The notes beneath the pieces were generated by a model, which saw only the letters and a list, made by a program, of their open reading frames with translations, did no database searches and was not told where the DNA came from. A program made the translations under genes and the position numbers. From the NCBI RefSeq assembly GCF_947254915.1, contig NZ_CAMYEZ010000061.1:1-12115 (forward strand): DNA of 12,115 bases. The letters are read 5' to 3'. This stretch comes from an uncultured Porphyromonas sp. GTDB lineage: Bacteria > Bacteroidota > Bacteroidia > Bacteroidales > Porphyromonadaceae. This document shows positions 1 to 6,777 of this stretch, one piece after another. Position 1 is the first letter of the stretch; the number at the start of each line of letters is the position of its first letter.

Positions 1-75
1 AGAGCTTCCCCTTTGAGTAAGCACTCGTCATAAGGTAGTGTAGGGGCATCGCCCCACTCATACTACACCCCAAGC

Positions 76-118
76 GTGAGCGTGTTGACTAAGTACAGTC
101 AGCACGCTCACTTTTTTT
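76..118 (+). terminator. Intrinsic terminator of the gene to the left
   Basis: Two 15-nt arms (76-90 and 97-111) pair fully apart from one G-T wobble, around a 6-nt loop, and are followed directly by seven T (112-118). This is a textbook rho-independent terminator for rightward transcription entering from outside the window. A smaller G/C hairpin (43-47 with 51-55) lies just before it. No gene can be firmly assigned upstream, since only about 33 bases of one frame are open at the edge. Confidence 0.9.
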
Positions 119-188
119 ACCATAACCTGGTGTACCTCGTGCTCTGCTTGAGAATCGGACTCCCACGGCTCAAGGGAAATCAGAATTG

Positions 189-362
189 TCCACGGAGGAA
201 AATGAAATTCTCCACGGAGGAACGAACAAATTCTTCGGAACTTTGATTTGCTTCTTCCGAAGTTTCATTTCATTCTTCCGAACTTTTATTTCGGCCCTCG
301 GTGAAGAATTTTCATTTCCTCGGTAGCTATTGAGGGATTTCTTCCGTGGATTTTAGATTTGC
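189..362. repeat. Degenerate 21-23 bp tandem repeat array, copy A
   Basis: The stretch divides into about eight units starting near 189, 211, 234, 255, 276, 298, 320 and 342. Each begins with a form of TTCCGAA, TTCGGAA, TCCACGGAGG or CTCGG and most end in ATTTC or ATTC. The three central heptamers start at 234, 255 and 276, exactly 21 bp apart. Bases 212-350 align with the reverse complement of 11862-11999, including a 30-bp identical run (253-282 with 11929-11958). The outer units are imperfect inverted copies of one another, so a folded strand could form a long hairpin. No coding frame is evident. The ~22-bp brick structure recalls the BrickBuilt MITEs reported from P. gingivalis; membership of that family is inference. 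Confidence 0.8.
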
Positions 363-441
363 AGAGATCTCCTGTCCGTCCTTCGTGCACCTTCACAGCA
401 GCTCTTAGGAGTATTTGGTCGAAGATTTATTGTCCGAATTG

Positions 442-472
442 TTTGCCGTTTCAAAAATTATTCGTACCTTTG
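442..472 (+). promoter_or_regulatory. Bacteroidetes-type promoter of the pilus operon
   Basis: TACCTTTG (465-472) matches the Bacteroidetes -7 element TAnnTTTG, and TTTG (442-445) lies 19 nt upstream as the -33 element, the expected spacing. Transcription should start near 478-480, giving an untranslated leader of about 365 nt before the first pilus gene at 846. No other convincing promoter is seen between here and 846, so this is the best candidate for driving the operon. Confidence 0.75.
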
Positions 473-499
473 CAGTGGGAATACTTTAGCAGTCTGAAC

Positions 500-689
500 A
501 TGTGTACCCCCCCCCCCCCCGAAAATAACCTATATTAACGGTTGGAGAGGCTCTCAACTCACCGAGTATACATTAGCGACAAAAGTCGTTGATGCTCTCG
601 TTGTGCTTTGGGCGAAGCTTTGCGGAGAGGCTGTCGGATACTATCTGTACTGCGGGATACCTATATACCATATCGAGGGATTGCCCTGA
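500..689 (+). other. Small leader frame controlled by the C tract
   Basis: With 14 C, the ATG at 500 encodes a 12-residue peptide (MCTPPPPENNLY) stopping at 536-538. With 13 C (or 10 or 16), the frame runs on to TGA at 687-689 and encodes about 62 residues, starting MCTPPPPKITYINGWRG and rich in hydrophobic and aromatic residues in its second half (segments VVDALVVLWA and GYYLYCGIPIY), suggesting a membrane or secreted peptide. With 12 or 15 C it stops just after the tract. I do not recognise the product. It may be a phase-variable small protein, a leader peptide controlling the operon by translation, or a chance frame: about 55 open codons after the tract could arise by chance. The stretch 690-845 has stops in this frame and no other recognisable element. 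Confidence 0.4.
507..520 (+). repeat. Poly-C tract (14 C), probable phase-variation switch
   Basis: Fourteen consecutive C lie about 28-42 nt downstream of the predicted transcription start and within an ATG-initiated small frame (ATG at 500). Homopolymers of this length are mutable by slipped-strand mispairing and are the classic basis of phase variation of surface structures. Here the tract precedes a pilus operon. Its exact length in the genome is uncertain, because such runs are also prone to sequencing error. Confidence 0.8.
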
Positions 690-845
690 GGGCACACACA
701 CATAAGCTCCTTATGTAGACACTGTGATTGTATATCATGGATGTCTGCGTGAGGGGCTCTTCTGATTTGCTAACTGGCTAGTCAGAGTACATACACCTAG
801 TCCTCTCCACTCCCCTACTTTCTTTACGCTTAAACATCTATATAT

Positions 846-1970
846 ATGGATGACTGCAACAAGAGTTTTGTCAGCCACCTCGTACATAGAGGCGTCTTGG
901 CATACATACTTATCACACTCATAGTGAGTTGCTCCAAAGCTCCTCAAGCGAGCAAGGAGCTCATCATACGACTCCCTGCCCTAGGCTCGATGCGTGCCCT
1001 CGGGACGAACTATGGTATGGGTAACGTAATGTCCGACCCTTATGAGATCGGACAGACAGATATCTCATCTGTCGAGATCCACTTTTGGGACATCTCAAAG
1101 CGTGTTGAGGTACAGCCAGCTGTCACCTTTAGTGCGAACTCACGTGAGATAGCCCAGCTCAAGGCTCCCGATGGATACAAGCTCACCGTACCCTCTCGAT
1201 GCGAGGCTATATCTGTCATATGCAATCCTGAGCGTCTCAGCAACAACATACTAGACTACCAGGGGCGCACCATCGCCGAGATGCCCCTACTCTCGAACAA
1301 AGTCTCTATACAAAGGCGCTCCAATGGGCTTGCCGTAGAGCTATACCCCAAGCCTCCTGTCGCTAGACTAGAGGTCGTCTCGGGTGTATCTTCTGGCTCC
1401 TATGCAGTAGCTGGAGGCGAGATCAAAAACGTACGTATCACAGGTCTGTACATCAACAACTATATTGATAACCGATCGACAGGCGAGCGGTCCAACCTCT
1501 CCTACACCGACTACTTTCCCAGCAATGGGGGCTTTTGGTTCGGTCATAAGGAGAAGATGCACAACCTAGAGAACGCGCTCCATGACAAGCTCCTACAGTA
1601 TGATAGGCAGACAGGACGAAACAGCTATGCAGACTTTTACTACGTATTCCCCCGCACGGAGGAGTCGCCCAGCTCTATTGACCACCTAATCATAAGACTA
1701 GACTACGACAAGAACGGTCAGCGATATACCAATCGCTTTATCACCATACAGTCTTACCTCGTCAAGGGAGCTACAGGGCTAGGACGCTTAGCTCGATTTG
1801 AAGCGGGGCGCAACTACAACATCAACCTATCCCTCATCTTCGCCCAATTCACCTCAGACAACGACCCCACATCAGACAAACCCGAAGTGCCACTCATCAA
1901 TGTCGTGGGCCTGGTAGAGACTCCTGGCGAGACCCCACCTATCACTGACGAGTCCACTGAGTGGGACTAA
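846..1970 (+). CDS. FimA/Mfa1-type fimbrillin-like lipoprotein
   Basis: A 374-residue predicted outer-membrane lipoprotein of the type V pilus family. Residues 14-29 form a hydrophobic signal ending in the lipobox IVSC (Cys29). R50 in GSMR|ALG matches the Arg site at which type V pilins are trimmed by an Arg-specific protease (gingipain in P. gingivalis) to expose a groove for donor-strand assembly. The middle contains ARLEVVSG and the family-like GLYINNY (200-206), then HLIIRLDY and RFITIQSY strands typical of the C-terminal beta domain. The tail (about 345-374) is rich in Pro, Glu and Thr and ends in EWD; it may contain the donor strand. It is first in the operon, 46 bp before a second fimbrillin gene that shares the YINNY motif. 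It could be an alternative or accessory pilin rather than the main shaft subunit. The ATG at 846 gives a proper signal peptide. Confidence 0.75.
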   Translation: MDDCNKSFVSHLVHRGVLAYILITLIVSCSKAPQASKELIIRLPALGSMRALGTNYGMGNVMSDPYEIGQTDISSVEIHFWDISKRVEVQPAVTFSANSREIAQLKAPDGYKLTVPSRCEAISVICNPERLSNNILDYQGRTIAEMPLLSNKVSIQRRSNGLAVELYPKPPVARLEVVSGVSSGSYAVAGGEIKNVRITGLYINNYIDNRSTGERSNLSYTDYFPSNGGFWFGHKEKMHNLENALHDKLLQYDRQTGRNSYADFYYVFPRTEESPSSIDHLIIRLDYDKNGQRYTNRFITIQSYLVKGATGLGRLARFEAGRNYNINLSLIFAQFTSDNDPTSDKPEVPLINVVGLVETPGETPPITDESTEWD

Positions 1971-2016
1971 ACAAGTAAGCTTATTAACAACCATATAACT
2001 AAACAACAAACTAAGT

Positions 2017-3102
2017 ATGAACAAAGTAAGAACACTCGCCATCGCCCTGATGGCACTAACGCTCTTCGCCTGTAAGAAGCAAGAGCCCAAGCAAACAGAA
2101 GACGCTGTCCTCAGCCTCCGCATTGATGACGCCGAGCTTCGTGCGCTCGAAGGTCAGATCAACAACGGTACGACAACGACCATCACGGAGAATGTGGTTC
2201 TCACGCTGGACAATGGACGTAAGATAACACTGACACCAGACGAAATCACAAAGGCTAAGACACAAGACGGAGCCAAGATTGAAGTTGGTCAAGTTGTCAA
2301 CACCGTAGCACTTAGTGCCAACGCTGAGGTAACCGATCAAACGGCTATCGACCAGTGGCAAAGTAAAGCCAGCGTCTTCTCAACAAAGATTCCTCTATCT
2401 GCTCCCGCAACACAAGTAACCCCCACGACAGCAACTGATGGCAGTACCATCTACAAGGTTGAGTTCACCCCGAAACCAGCTTTCACTCGTCTAGAGGTAT
2501 TTGGTAAGATAGAGCCAAAAGCGAATAATGGCAAGAACGCATTTGAGTCCATTGAAGTCAAAGAGGTCTACATCAATAACTACCTACCCACTCGCAATGC
2601 TACCAACCGTTACTTCACTGGAGCTAATGCGACGTTTGACGATTTTGCAACCACTCCAGCTCTTAAAGGGTCTATGAAAGATGCTATCAGCGACTCGGAG
2701 AAAGAAAACTTTAAAAACGGGTCTAAGGCTGCTGCCTATCAGCTGTTCCCTAAGAAGACCAGTGAAAATGGAGGTGACTATGACCACGTAGTGCTCAAGC
2801 TCTCTATCAAGTACTCTGCGACTGCTATTGCCAAAGGCTACCCCTCCACGCCTCAGACACGCTTTGTCACCATCACCAAGTTCAAGAAAGCTCAAGACAA
2901 TGACCTAGACAGTTTTGCTGCTGGCACCATCTACAAGCTTGACCTAAAGGGTCTCAACGACCACTTCAAGACAACTAGTGACGGTACACCCGACCCAACC
3001 AATCCCGATACGCCAGAGCCTGAGTCTAAGGGTAGGAAGTATCTACAAGTTATCGTCAAGGCCTGTACCTGGACCTCTCAAAACATCCTACCTCAGATCT
3101 AA
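2017..3102 (+). CDS. FimA/Mfa1-type major fimbrillin candidate
   Basis: A 361-residue predicted lipoprotein pilin. The signal ends in LFAC (Cys19), and R42 in AELR|ALEG is an excellent match to the Arg-protease maturation site of type V pilins. After maturation the N-terminal domain carries repeated beta strands (VVLTLDNGRKITL, VNTVALSANAEV). TRLEVFGKI near 159 and VYINNYL (184-190) align with the same motifs in the preceding gene. A flexible Asp/Pro/Thr linker (about 320-338) leads to a terminal strand KYLQVIVKACTW, expected to be the donor strand inserted into the next subunit. The length and architecture fit a shaft subunit. The gene looks more A-rich than its neighbours (many Lys and Asn codons), consistent with a diversified surface antigen, but I did not measure this. 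A strong hairpin follows the stop, as might be expected if this gene needs more transcript than the downstream minor subunits. Confidence 0.85.
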   Translation: MNKVRTLAIALMALTLFACKKQEPKQTEDAVLSLRIDDAELRALEGQINNGTTTTITENVVLTLDNGRKITLTPDEITKAKTQDGAKIEVGQVVNTVALSANAEVTDQTAIDQWQSKASVFSTKIPLSAPATQVTPTTATDGSTIYKVEFTPKPAFTRLEVFGKIEPKANNGKNAFESIEVKEVYINNYLPTRNATNRYFTGANATFDDFATTPALKGSMKDAISDSEKENFKNGSKAAAYQLFPKKTSENGGDYDHVVLKLSIKYSATAIAKGYPSTPQTRFVTITKFKKAQDNDLDSFAAGTIYKLDLKGLNDHFKTTSDGTPDPTNPDTPEPESKGRKYLQVIVKACTWTSQNILPQI

Positions 3103-3121
3103 TCTAGCAGGGATTACAAGC

Positions 3122-3188
3122 AGTAAGTCATCTTACTAATCCAACCAACTCTCTGAGACTTCAGCACAGTCTGATGTCTCAGAGAGTT
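3122..3188 (+). promoter_or_regulatory. Intercistronic hairpins after the fimbrillin gene
   Basis: A small perfect stem (3122-3127 with 3132-3137, 4-nt loop) is followed by a perfect 13-bp stem (3147-3159 with 3176-3188, 16-nt loop). No T run follows, only CCTGCCCCC, so this is not a canonical intrinsic terminator. It could be an RNA-processing or stability element that protects the upstream pilin message, or a partial terminator lowering expression of the anchor and accessory genes. Confidence 0.65.
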
Positions 3189-3248
3189 CCTGCCCCCTTT
3201 CTCATCTACACACCGCACAAGCACAGCCCCACGAAGCCAACCCTAGTT

Positions 3249-4187
3249 ATGCATCTGCCCTACAAGTTTCATCTAGTCATACTACTGTTGCTATCGATAT
3301 TAGTCGGACTAAACTCCTGCTCTCTATACGAAGACCTCAGTAAGTGCCCCCCCACACATATCAACTTCGTCTATACCGCAGACGGCACGACAAATGTCTT
3401 GTCACAACACATACGTAGCGGACACCTATATGTCTACTATGAGGACGGTCGCCTAGCTTATGATCAGACACTCTCCGCACAGGACCTCAAGTATGGCGTA
3501 AACCTCCAAAACATCTACACCGGGCGATGGCGCATCATCGTCTGGGGCAACCTCGGAGACCACTCTACGGTAACGAATACGAGCCGCATCACCTCAGCTG
3601 AATTGTCTGTTCGCCCCGAGGCTTCGGAGACTTACCAGACGACCGACTCGCTATACTATGCCAATACATTAGTAGACCTAGATGCACTCGAGTCAGAGGA
3701 GCCTGCAGTCGTACCTTTTGCCTCAGCACATGTCAGCCTAGACGTAGCTGTCAGAGGGTTTGACACCTTTCACAAGGCGAGCGTGCGTAGTCAAGGCAGG
3801 CCTCAGCTACGCATCAACCAGGCGGGCACGCACTACGCCTTTACGGGCTATACCTCAACCATTCCACAGCCGACTCGTCTTAAGGCTTTTGCCCCTCAGC
3901 TGGAGCATGATGCAGAGCAAGACCTCTACAGAGCCCGCTTTGACCTACTCCGTATAGATGAGGTCCCAAGCGTCACGCTAGAACTAACAGACGAGGGCTC
4001 GCCAGCTCATATCTTCAAGACTATAGACCTACAGAGCTACCTCACCACACACCACATACCCCTCAGGGGACAGCACGAGGTCAATATCCCCATCCTCATC
4101 TCCTTTACTGGCGAACTGGGAGTAGTCGTTCAGCCGTTTCAGTGGGGCGTGGTCAACATTAGCCCTGATGGTTTCAAATCCCTATAA
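3249..4187 (+). CDS. FimB/Mfa2-family pilus anchor lipoprotein
   Basis: A 312-residue lipoprotein of the FimB/Mfa2 family, which in P. gingivalis tethers the pilus base to the outer membrane and limits its length. Residues 5-22 are a strong hydrophobic signal ending in LNSC (Cys24). The family hallmark follows at once: YEDLSKCPP (27-35), with the second conserved Cys33, then alternating beta segments including SGHLYVYYEDGRLAY and GRWRIIVWGN. The C-terminal half (TLELTDEG, IDLQSYL, VNIPILISF) is the second beta domain. I chose the ATG at 3249 because an earlier in-frame ATG at 3174 lies inside the upstream hairpin and would put 25 polar residues before the signal. The stop is 10 bp before the next ATG, implying coupled translation. 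A 7-C run (3347-3353) encodes the Cys-Pro-Pro motif. Confidence 0.88.
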   Translation: MHLPYKFHLVILLLLSILVGLNSCSLYEDLSKCPPTHINFVYTADGTTNVLSQHIRSGHLYVYYEDGRLAYDQTLSAQDLKYGVNLQNIYTGRWRIIVWGNLGDHSTVTNTSRITSAELSVRPEASETYQTTDSLYYANTLVDLDALESEEPAVVPFASAHVSLDVAVRGFDTFHKASVRSQGRPQLRINQAGTHYAFTGYTSTIPQPTRLKAFAPQLEHDAEQDLYRARFDLLRIDEVPSVTLELTDEGSPAHIFKTIDLQSYLTTHHIPLRGQHEVNIPILISFTGELGVVVQPFQWGVVNISPDGFKSL

Positions 4188-4197
4188 ATAGATTCTC

Positions 4198-6636
4198 ATG
4201 AATACACCATATAGTTACACTAGGACACTCGCTCTGACACTCCTCTCGGCGCTCCTCCTGGCAGCATGCGTGGCAGATCGCTGCGACCTGCAGGATAAGC
4301 CCCAAGAGACAGGCGAGCCTGGCAACTCAGCCTCCGAGCAACCTATACCCAAAGGATATAAGCCCGTCACCATCGAGCTAGAGCTCAACACACGTATGGC
4401 CGAGACTACCCCCCTCCGCAACGCTGTAAGCTGTGACGAGGACCCCGAGTACCTGCGTGAGCACCCTGAGCAGTCGCTACGAGCGATAGACCTAGAGACA
4501 AGCGCCCAGACGGGGAAGGTACAATTTAAGTTTGCCACAAAGAGTGGCGACAATATGATCGTCATCCTCAGCCAAAAGGATGCTCAAGGCAAACCCATCA
4601 ACACCATCTACCTAGACCATGTCAGATACAAGGGCAATGGAGATAACACCTTCCAAATTCCTCGTCAACGTCTAAGTGGCATCGCACTAATGGGCAGTGC
4701 GGAAAAGCTAGAGCCAGGGAGTAAGGATTGGTATGTGATGTGTATCTATGACAACCCCAAGCACTCCTTCTTTAGAAAGGATAATCAAGGTATCACGATG
4801 ACCGCTGCGACTTGGAATGAGCGACTTGGCTACGAAGGTCCTATATCATTTAGCACATTAAAGAGGGCTGGAACTACTCCAGTGAGAGATATAGAGATCC
4901 CTTTTTTCTCCGAGTGGACTCCTGTACAAATCAGCGATAATCGTGTCGTAGAAAACACGCCGAGGAATCCCATCAAGCTCAAGATGCCGGGCGTACTCCT
5001 ACGTGTAGAGGTGCGCAACAAAAGCTCCTTCCCAATTCTTATGCAAGGACTCAAGGTGGAGACCAATGTCCTACATGCCAACGTCTCCTATGATCTCTCA
5101 CCAGACAAGCTACCTCGCATCGGTCAGGGGAGCGTACTCAGCTCTTTGTCTTGGAGTCCTATGACCCCTAGTCACGTCTCTGCCTCAGGGAACACACTCC
5201 CCACCCTCGAGAGTATCTATATGAAGACAGAAGATCTCGTCATGATGGGTCCATCACTCATCACCTATCGAAACTATGAGAAGCAACTCGCTGGGCATCC
5301 AAATCTAGAGCAGAAGAACAACCGAATTATGGACGCTCAAAGCGGTAGACTTCCCCAAGATCTCTACCTATGGGGTATGCCTATCACCGACCAAGAGATG
5401 AAGCGCTTCGACGGTAAGGAGCAGATACCTATGACTGCGGTCTATACTTCGTACACTAGTCAAGAGCGTAGGGGGTATGTACTGAGCGACGACCCGGACT
5501 TTGACAACAAGATCCTCAGTGGGGATAAGCCAGCTCCTGGAGGATGCTCTCAGCTCTCCTTCGTAAGTGCGACTAAGCTACGCGACAAGCAGGGCAAGCC
5601 ACTCACAGGTATCGTCCCTCTGCAGGTAGTCATAGAGAATCGAGCTCCATCGCCTCTTGACTATATGTGCCGTACAACACCTATCCTACAGCCAAAAGAT
5701 ACACATCAGACGAAGCCTACCTTTAAGAAATACGAACTTCTTGTGACGGCAAACAATGATCCCTGCTACTTCTCCTTTGATTACGTCACCAACCAGCAGC
5801 CTGACGGCTCCTATCAGAATGACCGTCTACGACTACGCTACAAGAAAGACGCAGCACCTATCGCTGGCTACCATATTCCAACCCAAGATGAGATGCAAGC
5901 GGTGATGGCTTCACGTCTTATTGTCTTTGGGAATCCTCGCAAAGCTGACGCCTATCCAGGTAATCACATCGAATACACAACGGACATATTTAATCCTACG
6001 TGGCAGACAGAGCAGTTACGAGTCAAGGACCAAAGTTTCTACTGCTGGGGACTCTTTCGCAAGACTAGCCCAGAGGAGACAGCTCTACTCACGGGCACTA
6101 AGGTCGGACAGGTGCGTCCGATGTACGTTGGCCTACGCGGTCTCAAAGAGGGCAAGGTAGACGAGGATCAGGGGACTTTTCACTATTCACCCGCCATGGG
6201 TGTCTACCTATACTCAGCAGGAGATAATAAGTTCTGGCTACAGAGCATACCGCTCAGTCGTCACTGGGTTAAGCGATTCAATTATCAGCGCAATAAGTTT
6301 GCCGACTACGTGATGTCAGGACACTTCTTTTACTTCTTCAAGGACAATCGCATACGTAGAGAGATCCACTATGCTGCGAACTGGAATGGAGCTCGCAAGC
6401 TAAGACCAGCCGAGAAGTGGGGCTCTTACTACTGGCTATCACCACCTAGAGAGAAGCCGTACTATCGTTCGGGGAGTTCAGACCCATTCCTCTGCTTTGG
6501 CTTTGAGTGGGACAGTAATAGTCACGGGGGCAACCTCATCTTTCATCCCTCCTATGAAAATGGAGCACGTTATCCAACGGGCCCTTGGAACGGCTTCCCT
6601 GTAATCCTCTTCTACGACAAGCTCTGGGAGCCTTAG
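4198..6636 (+). CDS. Large pilus accessory/tip lipoprotein, possible lectin-like C-terminus
   Basis: An 812-residue predicted lipoprotein (signal 1-23, lipobox LAAC, Cys24), last gene of the pilus operon. Position and size suggest an accessory or tip subunit like FimC-FimE or Mfa3-Mfa5, though I cannot assign an orthologue. R95 in SLR|AID resembles the pilin trimming site. Residues of about 100-540 look like successive beta-rich domains of unknown type. From about 557 the pattern changes: GYHIPTQDEMQAV, then WGSYYWLSPP (741-750), FLCFGFEWD and GFPVILFYD near the C-terminus. That order (G-x-x-x-P-T-x-x-E, Y-W-x-S, then a final G-x-P-V strand) resembles FGE-sulfatase / Fib_succ_major / C-type-lectin-like folds seen in other Bacteroidetes surface proteins, so a binding tip domain is plausible. 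This fold call is inference from short motifs. The gene is followed by a terminator at 6670. Confidence 0.7.
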   Translation: MNTPYSYTRTLALTLLSALLLAACVADRCDLQDKPQETGEPGNSASEQPIPKGYKPVTIELELNTRMAETTPLRNAVSCDEDPEYLREHPEQSLRAIDLETSAQTGKVQFKFATKSGDNMIVILSQKDAQGKPINTIYLDHVRYKGNGDNTFQIPRQRLSGIALMGSAEKLEPGSKDWYVMCIYDNPKHSFFRKDNQGITMTAATWNERLGYEGPISFSTLKRAGTTPVRDIEIPFFSEWTPVQISDNRVVENTPRNPIKLKMPGVLLRVEVRNKSSFPILMQGLKVETNVLHANVSYDLSPDKLPRIGQGSVLSSLSWSPMTPSHVSASGNTLPTLESIYMKTEDLVMMGPSLITYRNYEKQLAGHPNLEQKNNRIMDAQSGRLPQDLYLWGMPITDQEMKRFDGKEQIPMTAVYTSYTSQERRGYVLSDDPDFDNKILSGDKPAPGGCSQLSFVSATKLRDKQGKPLTGIVPLQVVIENRAPSPLDYMCRTTPILQPKDTHQTKPTFKKYELLVTANNDPCYFSFDYVTNQQPDGSYQNDRLRLRYKKDAAPIAGYHIPTQDEMQAVMASRLIVFGNPRKADAYPGNHIEYTTDIFNPTWQTEQLRVKDQSFYCWGLFRKTSPEETALLTGTKVGQVRPMYVGLRGLKEGKVDEDQGTFHYSPAMGVYLYSAGDNKFWLQSIPLSRHWVKRFNYQRNKFADYVMSGHFFYFFKDNRIRREIHYAANWNGARKLRPAEKWGSYYWLSPPREKPYYRSGSSDPFLCFGFEWDSNSHGGNLIFHPSYENGARYPTGPWNGFPVILFYDKLWEP

Positions 6637-6669
6637 GACGACCCTACGATAGAGACATCGTACAAAAAC

Positions 6670-6696
6670 AAAGCACTCTCCGTGAGTGCTTTTTTT
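6670..6696 (+). terminator. Intrinsic terminator of the pilus operon
   Basis: A perfect 9-bp stem (6670-6678 with 6684-6692) with a 5-nt loop runs into a T tract: the T run covers 6690-6696, and four T follow the stem. It lies 34 bp after the last pilus gene and separates it from thrS. Confidence 0.88.
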
Positions 6697-6697
6697 G

Positions 6698-6705
6698 TAC
6701 CTTTG
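6698..6705 (+). promoter_or_regulatory. Probable thrS promoter -7 element
   Basis: TACCTTTG matches TAnnTTTG exactly and is the same octamer as in the pilus promoter. It begins two bases after the terminator T run. No TTTG is present at the usual -33 position (about 6675-6678), which falls within the terminator stem. Transcription would start near 6712, after the ATG at 6682, which supports the later thrS start at 6778. Confidence 0.65.
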
Positions 6706-6722
6706 CGGTGTATATACCTTTT

Positions 6723-6755
6723 GGAGTATGTTACCGTGGCAACGGACTCCTTTTT
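6723..6755 (+). promoter_or_regulatory. Terminator-like hairpin in the thrS leader (possible attenuator)
   Basis: GGAGT (6723-6727) pairs with ACTCC (6746-6750). After one mismatch, TGTT (6729-6732) pairs with AACG (6741-6744, one wobble). Five T follow (6751-6755). It lies inside the predicted thrS 5' leader, 22 bp before the start codon, so it could attenuate thrS transcription or be bound by a regulator. No T-box motifs are seen. The stem is short and interrupted, so the call is tentative. Confidence 0.4.
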
Positions 6756-6777
6756 AGTCGACTACAACACACCACTT

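Noticed and set aside
1..33. End of a coding region running in from the left edge
   Set aside because: One frame is open for ten codons before TAA at 31-33 and a terminator follows, but ten residues are too few to support a gene.
189..362. CRISPR array
   Set aside because: The units are contiguous and degenerate, with no unique spacers between them and no cas genes nearby.
766..795. Second promoter just before the first pilin gene
   Set aside because: A TTTG is present at 766-769, but no TAnnTTTG lies at the proper distance.
735..947. Small reverse-strand frame across the start of the first pilin gene
   Set aside because: No family resemblance or promoter, and it overlaps a well-supported lipoprotein gene.
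3174..3248. Earlier ATG start for the FimB/Mfa2-family gene
   Set aside because: It lies in the hairpin and would place 25 polar residues before the signal peptide; the ATG at 3249 starts the signal directly.
3347..3353. Seven-C run in the anchor gene as a second phase switch
   Set aside because: It encodes the conserved Cys-Pro-Pro motif and is short for efficient slippage; an intact frame is the simpler reading.
6682..6777. Upstream ATG start for thrS
   Set aside because: The extension lies across the terminator and promoter and is not part of the threonyl-tRNA synthetase family.
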